Positions 48,039-60,891 of a DNA stretch of 64,000 bases are shown in pieces (the stretch's first letter is position 1; each line of letters opens with the position of its first letter). The notes beneath the pieces are model-generated. The model ran no database searches. It was not told the DNA's origin and saw only the letters and a list, made by a program, of their open reading frames with translations. The translations under genes were made by a program, and so were the position numbers. The DNA comes from Silene conica (taxonomy: Eukaryota > Streptophyta > Magnoliopsida > Caryophyllales > Caryophyllaceae): NCBI GenBank assembly GCA_029255685.2, contig CM055312.2, positions 14,470,649 through 14,534,648 of the forward strand, written 5' to 3'.

Positions 48039-51000
48039 TCAATTTGTTTCATGGTGACGCTTTAGACTTCTTCCCATTTTATTGCCATTGTCAATCAATT
48101 CACCTTCATTACGGTCCTCACGTACATATGTTAATGAATCTTCTACTTCATCGACAATAAAGTTCAGATTTTGAAATTGTTTTGTACTTGACCTTTCTTC
48201 CAGCTCACCATCGTCATCATAATCATCAATTTCATATCGAGCTCTCGGTGTTATAACAACACACCTTCTCTTGTCAGCTGGATCAGTCACATAGAACACT
48301 TGTTTCGTTTGACTTGCCAGTATATATGGATCTTCATTGTGCCCATGCTTGTGAAGATTAACCAAAGTAAATCCCAACTCGTCATATTCAACCCCAACAT
48401 GAGAATCAACCCAATCACATCTAAAAACTGGTATCGAGAAATCCGAATAGTGTAACTCTATGATCTCTTGAATGACCCCGTAGTAAATCATTTTACCACA
48501 CATAGGGTGCTTATCTTTAGCACTAGCAAAATGCATAGCCTCGGCTTCCACTGTTACCCCACTATTTTGCATAACACTGTTTTCATCTTGTTCCCTTGTG
48601 TAAAATGTGCAACCATTTATCACATATCCAGAATAAACTGAGGCATTGAAATTAGGTCCATAAGATAAACTCTTCAGTCGGTCAGATATTAAATGGGTTG
48701 AATCTTCAAGTTCTATCAAAATTGTCTCCTTAAACCAATTGCTACATGTTTTGCTATGTTCGCTTAGGACTGATTTCTCATTTGCTCTACGATGTTTTTC
48801 TCGCAAAAAAGCAATGTGTTTTTGAATATATGGCGTAGCTTCATCCTCATTAAAAAGAATATAAGGATGAGCCTTATGCCGCTTCTCATAAGACAAGTCA
48901 CATTCCTTCCGACCTAATGTCCCTTTTCCTTTAATCCTTCCACTATGTCGTGATATAGGAAGCCCAATAGTCTTTGTATTTCCTAGAAATTCACTACTAT
49001 ATTTCACAGCATCTTCACAAAGTACCCGCTCGGCTATACAACCTTCAGGTCTAAAGTGATTCTTCACATACCCTTTATAAGTTTTCATCTCTCTTTCAAA
49101 AGGGTATTGATTCCGTAAATACACAGGACCACAAAATCTCACCTCCCTCACCAAATGAACAGTCAAATTAACCATGCCATCAAAAAATGACGGAGGAAAA
49201 TACATCTCTAATTGGCACAATATGAGTATGATTGAAGTTTCCAAAGAATTTAAGTCTTTAGGGTCTATGACTTTGCTATATATGGCATTAAAAAATGAAG
49301 ACAATTTAGTAATAGTAGAACGGACATTTTTTGGTAAAATGGAGCGAATAGCCACTGGTAACAAGTCTTGCATTAAAACATGGCAATCATGAGATTTAAG
49401 ACCCACAAGCTTCAAATTTTCCAACGAAACCAGACTCCTGATATTAGAAGAATAACCCTCTGGGACTTTCACTCCAGCTAAACACTCACACAACTCCTTC
49501 TTCTCTTTTCTCGACAATGTATATGCAGTTGGAGGCAAAAAAATTGTGTTGTTCCTTTCAACAATGTGTAGTTCTTCTCTAATCCCCATTTCTTTTAAGT
49601 CATTTCATTCTAGCACTCGCACCATCTTTTGTCTTTCCTGGAATATTCAAAAGGGTACCAACTAAGCTATCAAACACATTCTTTTCGATATGCATCACAT
49701 CTAAAGAATGTCTCACAAACAAAAATCTCCAATAAGGCAGACGCCAAAACTCGAAACATTTCTTATATCCTTGTTTAGGAAGGAGGGATCCTTTGGTTTT
49801 TCCAAAGGTAGTCTGAATGTTCCTCACTTTTTCAAACACCTCTACACCAGTCAAGACTCTTGGACGTCCTTTCATTTCTTGTTGCCCATTAAATGCCCTT
49901 TTCAACTTCCTATAAAAATGATCATACGGCAAAAATCTGCGATTTTCCAGGTAAATATTTTTCTTGGAAGATTTCAGCCACTTTCCTGTGGTACCATCCT
50001 CACATATAGGACATGGTGCTTTTCCTTTAACGGAATAACCTCATAAATTACCATATGAGGGAAAATCTTGGATAGTGCCAAATAACAATGCTCTAAGGTT
50101 AAATGTCTCTTTTCGATAAGCATCATAAACTTGTTCCCCATTTTCCCATAAATATTTCAAATCATCAATGAGAGGCGCCAAGTATACATCTATGTCATTT
50201 CCTGGTTGTTTTGGACCAGAAATTAACAAGGAGAGCATCATGTACTTCCGTTTTATACATAACCAAGGAGGTAGGTTGTAGGTAACTAAAATTACTGGCC
50301 AAGTACTATAGGTTGTACTAGGGGAACGAAAAGGATTCATACCATCAGTGGATAGTGCAAGGCGTAAGTTTCGTACTTCTTTACCAAACTCAGGAAATTC
50401 TGCATCAATATACCTCCACTGTGGTGAATTGGCTGGATGTCTAAGTTTATCATCCTTAATTCTACCAAAATGATGCCATAATAACAATTCTGCATCACTA
50501 GCATTCGAAAAAAGCCGATGAAATCTTGGTATAATAGGAAAATACCACAAGACCTTAGATGGAACTCCTTCCTTCCTGTACCGTGAAGCATTGCAAGTAG
50601 GGCAGTTTTTCAATAAAACATGGTCATTACGAAATAATACACAGTCATTACGGCAAGCATGAATTTTCTCATAAGGCAAACTCATTGAACACAAAATCTT
50701 TTTTGCCTCATATGTCCTACTCGGAAGGACATTATCATCGGGAAGCATGTCTTTTACTACTTCAAGTAATTTCGTAAAACCCGTATCACTTAAACCATGA
50801 ACTGCCTTCCAATTATATAATCTTAGTACACTAGACAATCTTGTATATTTTTTTTGCAACCAGTGTACAAGGGCTTCTCTGAATCACTTAATAATGTTTC
50901 AAACGTAGCCGGATTGTCATCAAATTTATCTTGAAATTCCCATAACATATCCTCAATCCTATCACCCTCATTACTCATAGGATTCTCATGTAAATCATCT

Positions 51001-51275
51001 GTAATACTTCTATCTTTATCTTCTCCATGCCAAATCCAAACATTATATGTTTTATCAAAAGCCGATTTGCTCAAATGATTAAGTATTTTGTCAACTTTTT
51101 TATATAAAAAGTTATGGCATTTAAAACAAGGACAGGGTAACCTAGTACGACCTCTAGAATTCTCAACTGCGAAATTGATAAAATCCTTTACCCCGGCTAT
51201 ATATTCAGGATCACCAGGTTTTGACGTTGAAATCCATCTCCGGTCCATATCTACGTAGACATACACAGCGCACAC
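48039..51275 (-). pseudogene. CACTA TNP2 transposase, broken
   Basis: Read on the minus strand. An N-terminal transposase-associated domain runs 51275-50823 (MDRRWISTSKPGDPEYIAGV; zinc-like CPCFKCHNF). Transposase_21/TNP2 runs about 50860-49600 (LSSVLRLYNWKAVHGLSDTG, NCPTCNASRY, LALSTDGMNPFR, GYSVKGKAPCPICEDGT, RHSLDVMHIEKNVFDSLVGT). DUF4218 follows (HDCHVLMQDLLPVAIR, LCQLEMYFPPSFFD) and then DUF4216 (CDWVDSHVGVEYDELGFTLV) to 48039. Three defects are visible: a +1 frameshift in an 8-A run (50848-50855), an in-frame TGA at 50041-50043 between SYGNL and GYSVKG, and a stop plus frameshift at about 49590-49602. The enzyme would excise and insert CACTA elements; this copy should be inactive. Confidence 0.9.
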
Positions 51276-51467
51276 AATTTACCATACACGGAAAAAAATC
51301 AAACTAAGATACAACGATGCAATTAGTACACCCGAATTTTATACTGTCGATCAGTCGCTAGTACAAGCATTGTGACTGTATGTCGTTGGCCATTGTAGTA
51401 GTGATAGTAATAAATTATCAAACTTAATTCAATACTACCTACCAAACTCAATTCTCCATATTTGATA

Positions 51468-51610
51468 AAATAAACTTAATTTCAATCAAACAGTAACAAA
51501 AAATAAACTTAATTTCAATCAGACAGTAACAAAAAATAAACTTAAAGCAATTTCAATCAAACAGTAAAAAAAATAAACTTAAAGCAATTTCAATTAAACA
51601 GTAACAAAAA
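51468..51610. repeat. Short tandem repeat in the CACTA-B 5' region
   Basis: About four imperfect copies of AATAAACTTAATTTCAATCA followed by AACAGTAACAAAA, each of 33-38 bp, lie upstream of the TNP2 start. Confidence 0.75.
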
Positions 51611-52080
51611 AATATACGAAACCCAATTCATTTATTGCAATTATGGAAAGCAGAGGCGATTAATTATGAGATTCGAGCAGGAACACAAACCTAGAGCAAG
51701 TAGAGGCGATTATTTGTGATTCCTATTGAATTGAAAGCAACCAGAGATACAACAGTGACCTTGAAGAATGGAAAGCAGTTAAACGAGTCGTAAAGTGTTT
51801 CGCGCGAAGAATTTGCAGCACAGACGTACGAAATTAAGGTTGAAGATGGTAAGCCAGGGTTTATAATTATTAATTACTACTTATATTACTCGTATTTGAT
51901 GAAGAAAGCGCAGAGGCTGTATATCAGTATATGGGTATATGGGTATTAATTAATTATAAGGAATTATTATAATATGTAATTAGTAGCTTAGTATAATACG
52001 GTAACTAGGATACCGGATTAAGGAATCATTATTTAACATTAATTTATTATTATTAATTAAATATATTGGAAACCAAATAT

Positions 52081-52337
52081 AGGATACCGGATTCTCGAAC
52101 ACAGGTTTCTTAGTTATTAAATAGGATACGGGATTCTCGAACACAGGTTTCTTAGTTATTTAATTATATTTAATTAATTGGAAACTAAATATAGGAAACC
52201 ATATATTGAAGGACAGGTTTCTTAAGTAAACATTGGGAACTAGTTATATTTAATAACCGGTGTCTTACGTTAAGAAATCTGTTAGAAAAAAAACAGGTGT
52301 ATTTTCTTTGATGTCTTAGGCCTTTTTTGTAGTAGTG
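52081..52337 (-). repeat. CACTA-B terminus and subterminal repeats
   Basis: On the plus strand GATTCTCGAACACAGG followed by TTTCTTAGTTATT occurs twice (near 52090 and 52132). Related 'aggtttcttaag', 'ggtgtcttacg' and 'gatgtcttagg' follow towards the end TTTTTTGTAGTAGTG at 52337. Confidence 0.75.
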
Positions 52338-53414
52338 CTCCCACTATATTCATAGTGCTAAGGTAACTACTCAAAAATCTTCTCAACTCATTATGAACAT
52401 TTCATTTTCCATACTCGTTCCCATTTCTCCTCTATGTTCCTTTAGAACAAGATATGCTATTATCAAGAGGGCGGGAGACGATTTCTCCTCTATTATCTCA
52501 TAAAAATAGAAACATTAACATCGCGGAAACAATTTCCTTCGTTAATACACGCGGTTCCCTTTGTCCTCTTTAGGAACTAATGACATAAGGAACATTTCCT
52601 TTTGTGTCCTCGTGTAATTTCTTCTGTGTCCTCTCGTAGTTTCTTCTATCCAATCTCTTAGGGTTCTTCTTAAGGACTCCTTATAGGACTCTTCTCTAAG
52701 ATCCTATATTTATCTCATTGGTTTGCGGGCGTAGAATTTCTCCCACTCTATCCTTTAAAATAACCATTATTTTAAGAAGGATAGCATTTTCGCCCGTTAA
52801 CAATTTTTTTGGACAAAGGATTATGTGAGTAGTGAGACATTAGTACTCTCATTCATTAAGGTGATCATCTTATAATGAACTAATGTTCTCATTTTTTAGT
52901 TTGAAGTATTTCACGGGGTGTAATTCTCGTTTTAAGTAAATCAAATTACTTTATTATGATCCTATCATGTCTAGCGTACGGTGAACTATTCAAGGTACTT
53001 TATTACGATCTATGAAAATCGTATCAACTCATGTTATGTATCACGCAAAGCATTTTAAAAACCAACATATTGATTAAGAACAAAATAGATGACTTGGGTT
53101 GAAAACCAAGTCACCAAAATTACAATCATTGTTTGGATTAACCGAATCCTTGTCATACAAGAAATACAATGTTCTTAAAATTAAAATGCAAAATGAAAGA
53201 AGACATCAAAATGAAAAATTAGAGCCATGCTCTTCATGCCTTCAATCTTCGGATGCTACCCTAGCCATCCATGGAAGGAGCTTCAAGCTTCCTTCTCTTT
53301 CTCCTTGTTCCTGTTCTTGGAAGGAGTCCCTTTAAAACAATTGAAAAGGGATTAGAATTAACAACTTGTATCATATACAAAAGTTAATATCATAACATGA
53401 ATTTAATTGAGAAT

Positions 53415-54050
53415 TATTACCAACAACGTGAACCTTTCCAGCTTTAGATCGGCTAAGTACATTGGGCAATTTCTCTTCCAATGACCAATCTTTGTGCAAT
53501 AGAGACACTTATCTTCAACCTTTGAAGATGATGTAGAAGCACCTTTTGAAAAGGTCTTCTCTTTGGATGGTGTGGTCATGGATGCCTTCTTGCCTTTGCC
53601 TTTTCTACCACTCCTTTTAAACTTTCATTTGCTCTTTTTCTCAATGTCAAACATGTTCTTCTTGGTACTTCGAATAAGTCCCAATTCCCTTTCCGTTCGT
53701 GAAAGCATATCAAATATTCTTAAGCTTAGTGTAAATCTCATTTGCCGTGCTTAGCTCAATCATTCTCCTTTGGAGATCCAGCTCCATGGAGAAAATAAAC
53801 GTGTTCTTAAGAATGTTCGTCTCCTTCATATAGGCCTCATAGGCCTCACGAGTCGTAATCGTGGAATGAGTAGTGGGAGTGGGAGGAGCGGTTTTGCTAA
53901 GGAAACGAATCTTATTGTCACCTTCTGCAACTATTAGTAATTGTGCTTCCTAATCCTTCAAATTTGTGCCTTGCTTCCCAAGCTTGCAACGATTCATAAA
54001 TAATTAAAGCCATGATATGTTCGTGAGAGGTGGAGCGTTATAAGTCATTG
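53415..54050 (-). mobile_element. M2 gag remnant
   Basis: Pieces match the M1 gag: the region of its zinc knuckle near 53470-53520, the Lys-rich stretch near 53540-53640, and the N-terminal part near 53760-54050 (plus-strand 'cattctcctttggagatccagctccatgg' region). Several breaks; clearly a fossil. Confidence 0.75.
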
Positions 54051-56483
54051 ATGATTGATTGTTGAAAAATGAACTAATGAAAATAAAGGAATTAAAACAC
54101 AATTATCGTTTATTTTCATTAAACTTGTAAATTTTCAACAAGTTAAGCATCTACTTAATGATCTCTTACCCAACTAAGTAAATGATCCCGAGACCCAAAT
54201 ACATAATAACTCGGGCACGGTGTAGCCGATACATTCTTTATTAATATGACTCGGTGGATTAACTCTTTAATCGATTCTACTTTTAGAACTCTCGGTCGAT
54301 AAAATTACATTAATTCTTATCTTAGCCTGAACTTATTACCACTACGGTGGCTCGAATACCTTCGTCGAGATCGACCAAATTTCGAGAGCGTAATCATATT
54401 ACCCCACTTCTCCAACGTAATAAGGTAGCACCCCGGTGTAGCCGAGCCCACTCCCTTATGAAGAAAGTACTTCGTGGGTTCTTTACTTTTTGGTAAGGCT
54501 ATGTCTCGATTTTTAAATAACGTAAGAGATCTTGTCAATTTATTATCTATCTCCTATAAGTGAACTAAGTCGGTGAATTATCGATAAATTAATTGAGACG
54601 GTCGATAAAATCGATGAAATGCATGAGATTGAATGACGATTTGGCTATGCATGCAAACATTTTAAGCATAAAAACTTAAAAGTAAAAATAAATCCTAGTA
54701 TGGCCTTCCTAAAATAGAAAATTTAAATGAAAAATACAAATTCGAAAACCAACTCCTTGGTCCCTTGAACTTCACACGCGGCACGCAACCCAAGGCAAAC
54801 TCCGTCTTGGTCGGAACTTCTTTCAGAGAGTCACCGTCTTCAAGGATCTCCGGAATTACAAATAATTACAAATTTTCTATCTATTTTATACATTATAAAA
54901 TAAAACAATAAAATAAAGTGATACGAGATCACATTAAATTACAACCGAATCGATTACCCCTTACATTACGGGAATTAACGATTAAAATCTAAGGTCATAC
55001 TAAGCAAAATACATAATTTCAAATTACGTAAATTAAATTATGACATTCATAAATAAGTAATTAAATATGCAATGCTTATAAAAATGCATAACCTAAGCCA
55101 AATCGTCCTATTTAAACACAATTTTAAATATCGTTATTCATAATAACACGGTTTTATGGAATAACGTGATTTTAACATTTTAAAATCACTAAACACTTTG
55201 TGAATCACTATTCACATTTTAGTTAAGTATCCTAATACATTTTAGGATTCAAAATTTAGTCTTACTCAAATTTCCAAAATAAGTTAACTTATTTTAATAT
55301 TGTTCGGGTTTAATCGGTTTTACGGGAAATAGCAAAACAAAACGAGTCATAGAATATTTCGAAAATTCAAAATTCAAATTTCGAAAATTCTGAAAACTTT
55401 CTTAAAATTTCAGATACTAAAAACAATAATATTTCCGAAATAAACTATTTATTTCGTAATAATACGCGAAACATGCAAATTTAGACGGAAATTCAAAATT
55501 ACCACCAAAATAATGCAATAAAATACCAATAAAATTTTTACATATTCCTAGACACTTAAAGTGACTGAAATGTTCAGAAAAATCAGGTAAAACACTGTTC
55601 AAGGGCTGGAAAAATATTTCATGACTATTACAATTCTTTATTTTTAACTTTAACCTTTTAAAAATTAAAAAATAAAAATCCAGAAACTTTTGGCACCCAA
55701 GAAAAATATGATGATGAACATATCAAATATGACTAATATAGGTTAATTTTTCCGGCCATTTTAGCAACTTTTACTACTTTTAATAAATCATGCCATATAT
55801 TGCTCGATTTCAACAATTAAAATCATTTCTCATGCAAAATTCGAAATAAAAAGCTCAAAATTTACATGCATGCTAGAAATAATATCATTGTATAAAATTT
55901 TTATGGCCAAATTCCAACTTAAACTATTTAAGTCGAATTATGTCACTAATATGTCGATTTTTACCATAAAAATCAATATTCATGCAATATTAGTGAACAA
56001 TTTCTGGAAAATTTAACATACATTTTAAATATTGCATGTGACATCTAAAAAACTTTTCGTAGCTAAATTCATAATCTAACTATATAAACCTATTTTTATC
56101 CCATTTTATGACAATTTAACATTTAAATTTCATAAACCATGCATAAAACTCAAATTATAATTTCGAAAATTATATATTCATAATATGTTAAATGCATGTG
56201 AGAACATATATAAAAATCTCGGTCGGAAATTTTATTTTACTATTTTTCCCATAATAAAACGATTTTAACCAATTATAAAGCATGAATTAACAATTTAATT
56301 ACAAGTTTGAACAATATTATTCCATAAATCATTCATAATGACTTAAAAAAAATTTAAGACCAGAAAGTATACATGCAATAATTATTTCGTGCATATCATA
56401 TATGTACTAATTATTTACGTTTTTAATTTTAATCACATTACTGGCAAAAATAGTAAAATCGAGTTGCATGCAAGCAACCAAAT

Positions 56484-56495
56484 GCTCTGATACCA
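56484..56495 (-). other. M2 primer binding site
   Basis: The minus strand reads TGGTATCAGAGC two bases after the LTR end ...CCATCA, complementary to initiator tRNA-Met, as in Copia-2. Confidence 0.8.
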
Positions 56496-56497
56496 CT

Positions 56498-57728
56498 TGA
56501 TGGAAATTAGTCATACTAACATAACCAAATTATTAGTCTTACTAATAATATATGTTAAATTAACTCATTAATTTATAAGATCTTTATGCATGCTAATAAA
56601 ATTGTGGAAATGATAAACTAAGGGCCTTAAATTCGGTCGGAATAATGCTAAGGACGATCCTCCACGAAGCGACCAAATTAGCTTGCTTCCTTTACGATGC
56701 ACCCAAGACTCGCCCTTAATTACCGAAATACGAACACGAGCTAGGTGACGGAAATCGGTTTTGCCTTAAAACCGTAGACTTATTAGTCTACTAAATGAAT
56801 ACTAAAAATATTATGTAATAATATTTAGAGAGTTTTTATTTTCTTACACTTTGAAAATATATGTAGAGGATTCTGAGTTTTTCTTACTCTAGAAAATGAC
56901 TTAGGTAGATTCAATATAATGTTACCCATTCACATATATATTATGGTGGGTTATGGGTTTAGGCGTGTGAAGGTGAGCATGGGGAAGGGATAGGGGTTGT
57001 TTGTCCTCTTATCCATGCACATAGGCATGCAAACCTACATATTAGGTGTCATACCTATCTAATGATTGTGGTTTTGTCCACTAATTTAAACAAAATTAGT
57101 GTTTATATCACACAATTCACACGCCACTTAATTTGTACAATTGTGTAAAAGTGACATCACATGTGACATAAATCAATTGTATTAATTTAAAATAAACATT
57201 TATCAAATAAATATTATTTCAAAATTAATTAAATCATATTTAACAAATTAATTTAGTAATTCGTAATTACTGTCCCATTAAATGGTTATTATAATAATCG
57301 TCAATACGATATACAACGTTTGTTATAACCACGAACCTTTCTCATTCTAATTTCGATATTTCAAAAATATCAATTAATATTTGACAATCGACACATTTCA
57401 ATTTCAAATATAAATCTTACATTAAGATTCATCCTCTGATTTCTCGATATTCGATTTTAAGGAATTTGATCAATTCGTATCGTATACTATTGATCAACAT
57501 ATCAATTAAGGGAATTGTCCTATAGGTGTGACCTAAAGGGATCAACTGACCACCACCGTCATACGACAGTAATGTCGAACTCTAGTCAGCCAATCATTAT
57601 CGATTAATGTTGGTCAGTTGACTATATAAAATATCAGATCATCCTTTGCATATTCTTATCATAAGATTTTGACAATGATTATTATCATTGACGTGATCGC
57701 ACTATTGTTGAGGACACATTTCCCAACA
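56498..57728 (-). repeat. M2 5' LTR
   Basis: 1231 bp, minus strand TGTTGGGAAATGTGTCC...CCATCA. It shares 'cctataggtgtgacctaaag' and 'catacgacagtaatgtcgaa' with the M1 LTR, and in diverged form with Copia-2. GTTGA follows at 57729-57733; its partner is not in view. Confidence 0.82.
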
Positions 57729-58836
57729 GTTGACAACCACAATTAACCGCTATGTATATAATTTCAATAAAACGTATTAATAATCGTTAATAAATAATAT
57801 TATTTTAATAATTAGAGTATTGTAATTCATTATTTAAGTTTTTAGAGTAATTGATTCAATTTTCGGGTAAAGATGCATATATAACAATTGTTTTGTCTAT
57901 GTTTAAGAAGTAAAGTTTATGTTTGAGAAAATGGTACCATATGGAAATTTTATGAAAGAAATGTATGTGAAAAAAAAAATTCGTATGTGAAAACGTAATT
58001 CCGTTAATAAATATGATTATATTAACTACGCACGGTTAATTATGTGGTTCTCAATTAATTTCAGTTGTTTATTTGTTTTAGTTTGCTGATGTGGAAAGAT
58101 GATCAACTTGGTTAAACATGATTGGTTTAAAAAAAAAAACTAAAATTGTGAGATTGAATGGGAGACTTGCATTAGCCTAATTCTAAATCCACATTATGCC
58201 ACATAGGCAGTTTTCCAAGATTCTTTTATATATATAATGATGATATAATGATAAAATCGTTAAAATAGTTTATTGCTTGGCCAAAACAATCACATGAGTA
58301 CATTATTATATACAATAGTATTTGCCTAATATAATTGATGCAATCGCATAATGTTAGCCTTTGATTTGAGATGACAATCACTAATTGATCCTATATTGAT
58401 TGAGGCAACCACACTGATTTAGCTAACAGAATATCTGCAAAATATACAGTATATAGATATGGAAAATATATATTCTAATAATAGGCATAAACAATAATAA
58501 AATATACAGAGGATGGATATGGTAAATATATATCTATCTATCTATATATAAGTATAAAAGAAGAACCACTAGAGATTATTCTGTCCACGTGTCAACTTCT
58601 CAGCAAATATTTTCCCGCCTATCTACTAACCCCTGCTTCCCAAATATTATATTTCCCATATGTATCATTATACATTATTTATTTTTAAAATTTAGTAAGA
58701 AGATCAATTTTCATATCTTGGCCGATGTTTCCATTCATTACTCTAACCCTAATCATAATACTAGATACAAACGCGCTTAAAATAATAGAATGAACTTCAC
58801 AATTGCTTAAACTAATAGATTGAACTTTATTTATAT
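57729..58836. other. AT-rich spacer
   Basis: No gene is recognised. Short AT microsatellites lie near 58220 and 58520-58550. Confidence 0.5.
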
Positions 58837-58872
58837 ACTAGTTTTACGCCCGTGCAAAAATGCACGGGTTGA
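58837..58872 (-). mobile_element. Helitron-like 3' end, minus strand
   Basis: The minus strand reads CCCGTGCA-TTTT-TGCACGGG, then CGTAAAA, then CTAGT ending at 58837. The hairpin and the CTRRT end closely resemble those at 7148-7178. The next base is A rather than the usual T, so this end is less certain. The body would extend to higher coordinates. Confidence 0.5.
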
Positions 58873-59809
58873 ATTTTATTAAAATGAAAAAACTAATAAG
58901 TTCAATATCTTTAATAAAAATATGATTTAAGTATTATAGTTATATCGATTTAAAAACTGAATAACATTTAGATACTTAACCTAGACGTAAGCAAAAACAA
59001 CGCATTAGCTTGACGTTATAAATATACACAAATTTATTTAGGACGACGCCATCCGTTTAAGTTTAGGAGGGGTCAAATATATATGTAGGATAATAAGATA
59101 AAAGTGAAATATTTGTCCTATATACCCACGAGAAGTAGTGGAACTGGTCCGTTTTAAGCATAATACGAATATATATAGATATGAAAATATAATTTCTGTT
59201 TAAAGCATAATATGAATATATATAGATATGAAAATATATTTTCTGTTTAAATATTAAGTTTTTAACCATCGTAATTAACCCAAATTATTATTGGTTCGAC
59301 TCTTTAACTACCAACAAAAATTTCGACGATATAATATATTTTTTGTTTTTTGTTTTTCAAATTTATTTTTTGTACCATTCGATATCGTATTTTATTGAAA
59401 TGTTGTATACTATTATTTATATTTTCAATGAACAATAATTTGATCGTATCGTATTTTATTATGACAATGACGAAATGTAATACTATAATCGATTATATAA
59501 TTAGGATTGATAATTCTCAATTTAGGACCGAAGGAAATTAAATCAACATAAGAGTTAGTGGGTGGTTTTTTTGCTTATTTGAAGGAACCAATCAAATTCA
59601 CTTAAATTCTATTCCTTTTATAGGGATAGATGCATCTGTCTTTGCCTCCTACTAAAAAAATGGAATTCCTCACTAATATGATGGTATTAAAGAAGAATTT
59701 GAAGATCAGATAATCTATAAGGCTATTTGTTCATCAAGTGAGTCGTCTATTTGGATTTGCTCAATAAGAATTATGATGGAGTTAAAATAGTTATTTTCCA
59801 TCTTATTAT
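58873..59809. other. AT-rich spacer, possibly Helitron body
   Basis: No gene is recognised. A 50-60 bp block ('agcataatacgaatatatatag' type) occurs twice near 59156-59240. The left flank of Copia-3 is ATTAT (59805-59809). Confidence 0.45.
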
Positions 59810-60802
59810 TGTTGGGGCTGGTGTCCTTGACAATTAAGTACAATGACTTATTAAATCTCTTTAAGGATCACAAGGGCATACTTCTGTATTATTACCAGTT
59901 GATCCACGTTTATCAATAACGGTTGGCTTGCTAGATAAGTTTGACGTTATTGTCATACGGATGGCGGTGGTCAACTGGTCCCTATACGTCACACCTATAG
60001 GACACGTTTGAGAGATGTGAAGGTATGAAAATACAGTCACATTTTGCCGGATATGACTAAACGGTTAGTCAGAGGTATTGACTATTAAATTAGTCAATAA
60101 GATGTTGAGATTATTATTTAATACGGATTAAATAATTTTAGCTAATACGGATTACATGATTAATTCGTAAATTAAATATAAACGGTTATATTTAATTAAA
60201 TATTGTATTCGCGTATTAATATAAACAGTTATATTAATTTGGGTAATTATACAATATCGTATTTTATCAGACCGTTATTAATATATCGACTGTATTAATA
60301 TCTGATAACATGTTACGATTTATAATTATAAACCCGCGAATTATATTTAAGCAATTGGGTCGAATCACGCATTGGGATAAGGTAAGAGTGGAAAGCCCAC
60401 TCCTACCCAAACCCCAATTCGGCCGAAACAACTACATAAGGAGGAGGAGTCTCCTTATGTCAGTGACTCTTGTTGCACTGTAAAAGAATCTCAGGGTAAA
60501 ATTAGGGTTTGAGAGCATTCTTCTCCCAAAACCTCAGATCTCACATCTAAAACCTCAAGGGCTCTCCCTATATTGCAAGGCAATTGGAGAGGATTTCTAG
60601 CACACGCGGCCACGTCTCAAACTAAGTCTTGGGTGCAAGTTATAGGAGGGAATTTGCATTAATTCCTGTTCTTAGGTCTTTTGCGCGAGGACTAAAGGTT
60701 GTACTTCTTTTCTCATGTTTTTAATCTTATGACGATATTCACAATTGCATATTTCATTATAATCCTGCAAATTTAGGGTGAATACGCGTTTTATTCCCCA
60801 CA
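59810..60802 (+). repeat. Copia-3 5' LTR
   Basis: 993 bp, closely similar to the two Copia-2 LTRs but with clearly more differences than those have from each other, so it is a distinct subfamily copy. Confidence 0.93.
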
Positions 60803-60804
60803 AG

Positions 60805-60822
60805 TGGTATCAGAGCCTTAGG
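60805..60822 (+). other. Copia-3 primer binding site
   Basis: TGGTATCAGAGCCTTAGG, identical to that of Copia-2, begins 2 bp after the LTR. Confidence 0.8.
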
Positions 60823-60891
60823 CCATGAAAATTTTACAATTGTGTCTTTCATAAGTTTTAAAAATTTTGAAAACCGTACACTGTGCTTAGG

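Larger units (their letters stand above)
47552..52337 (-). mobile_element. CACTA-B (En/Spm-type DNA transposon) with broken TNP2 gene
   Basis: The minus strand starts CACTACTACAAAAAAGGCC at 52337. Subterminal repeats follow (AGGTTTCTTAGTTA and related, 52080-52320), then TNP2 coding from 51275 to 48039. No opposite terminus is visible between 47552 and 48039, where CACTA-A begins. CACTA-B is either truncated there or continues beyond an inserted CACTA-A. It sits against the M2 body at 52338. Confidence 0.78.
52338..57728 (-). mobile_element. Gag-only Copia element M2
   Basis: A second copy of the M1 family in the same orientation: 5' LTR 56498-57728, PBS 56484-56495, leader about 54051-56483, decayed gag about 53415-54050, non-coding 3' body 52338-53414. 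The 3' body ends against CACTA-B. It aligns by eye with M1 on both sides of the Tekay insertion point, so it preserves the empty site near 52590. Broken, with several breaks. Confidence 0.75.
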
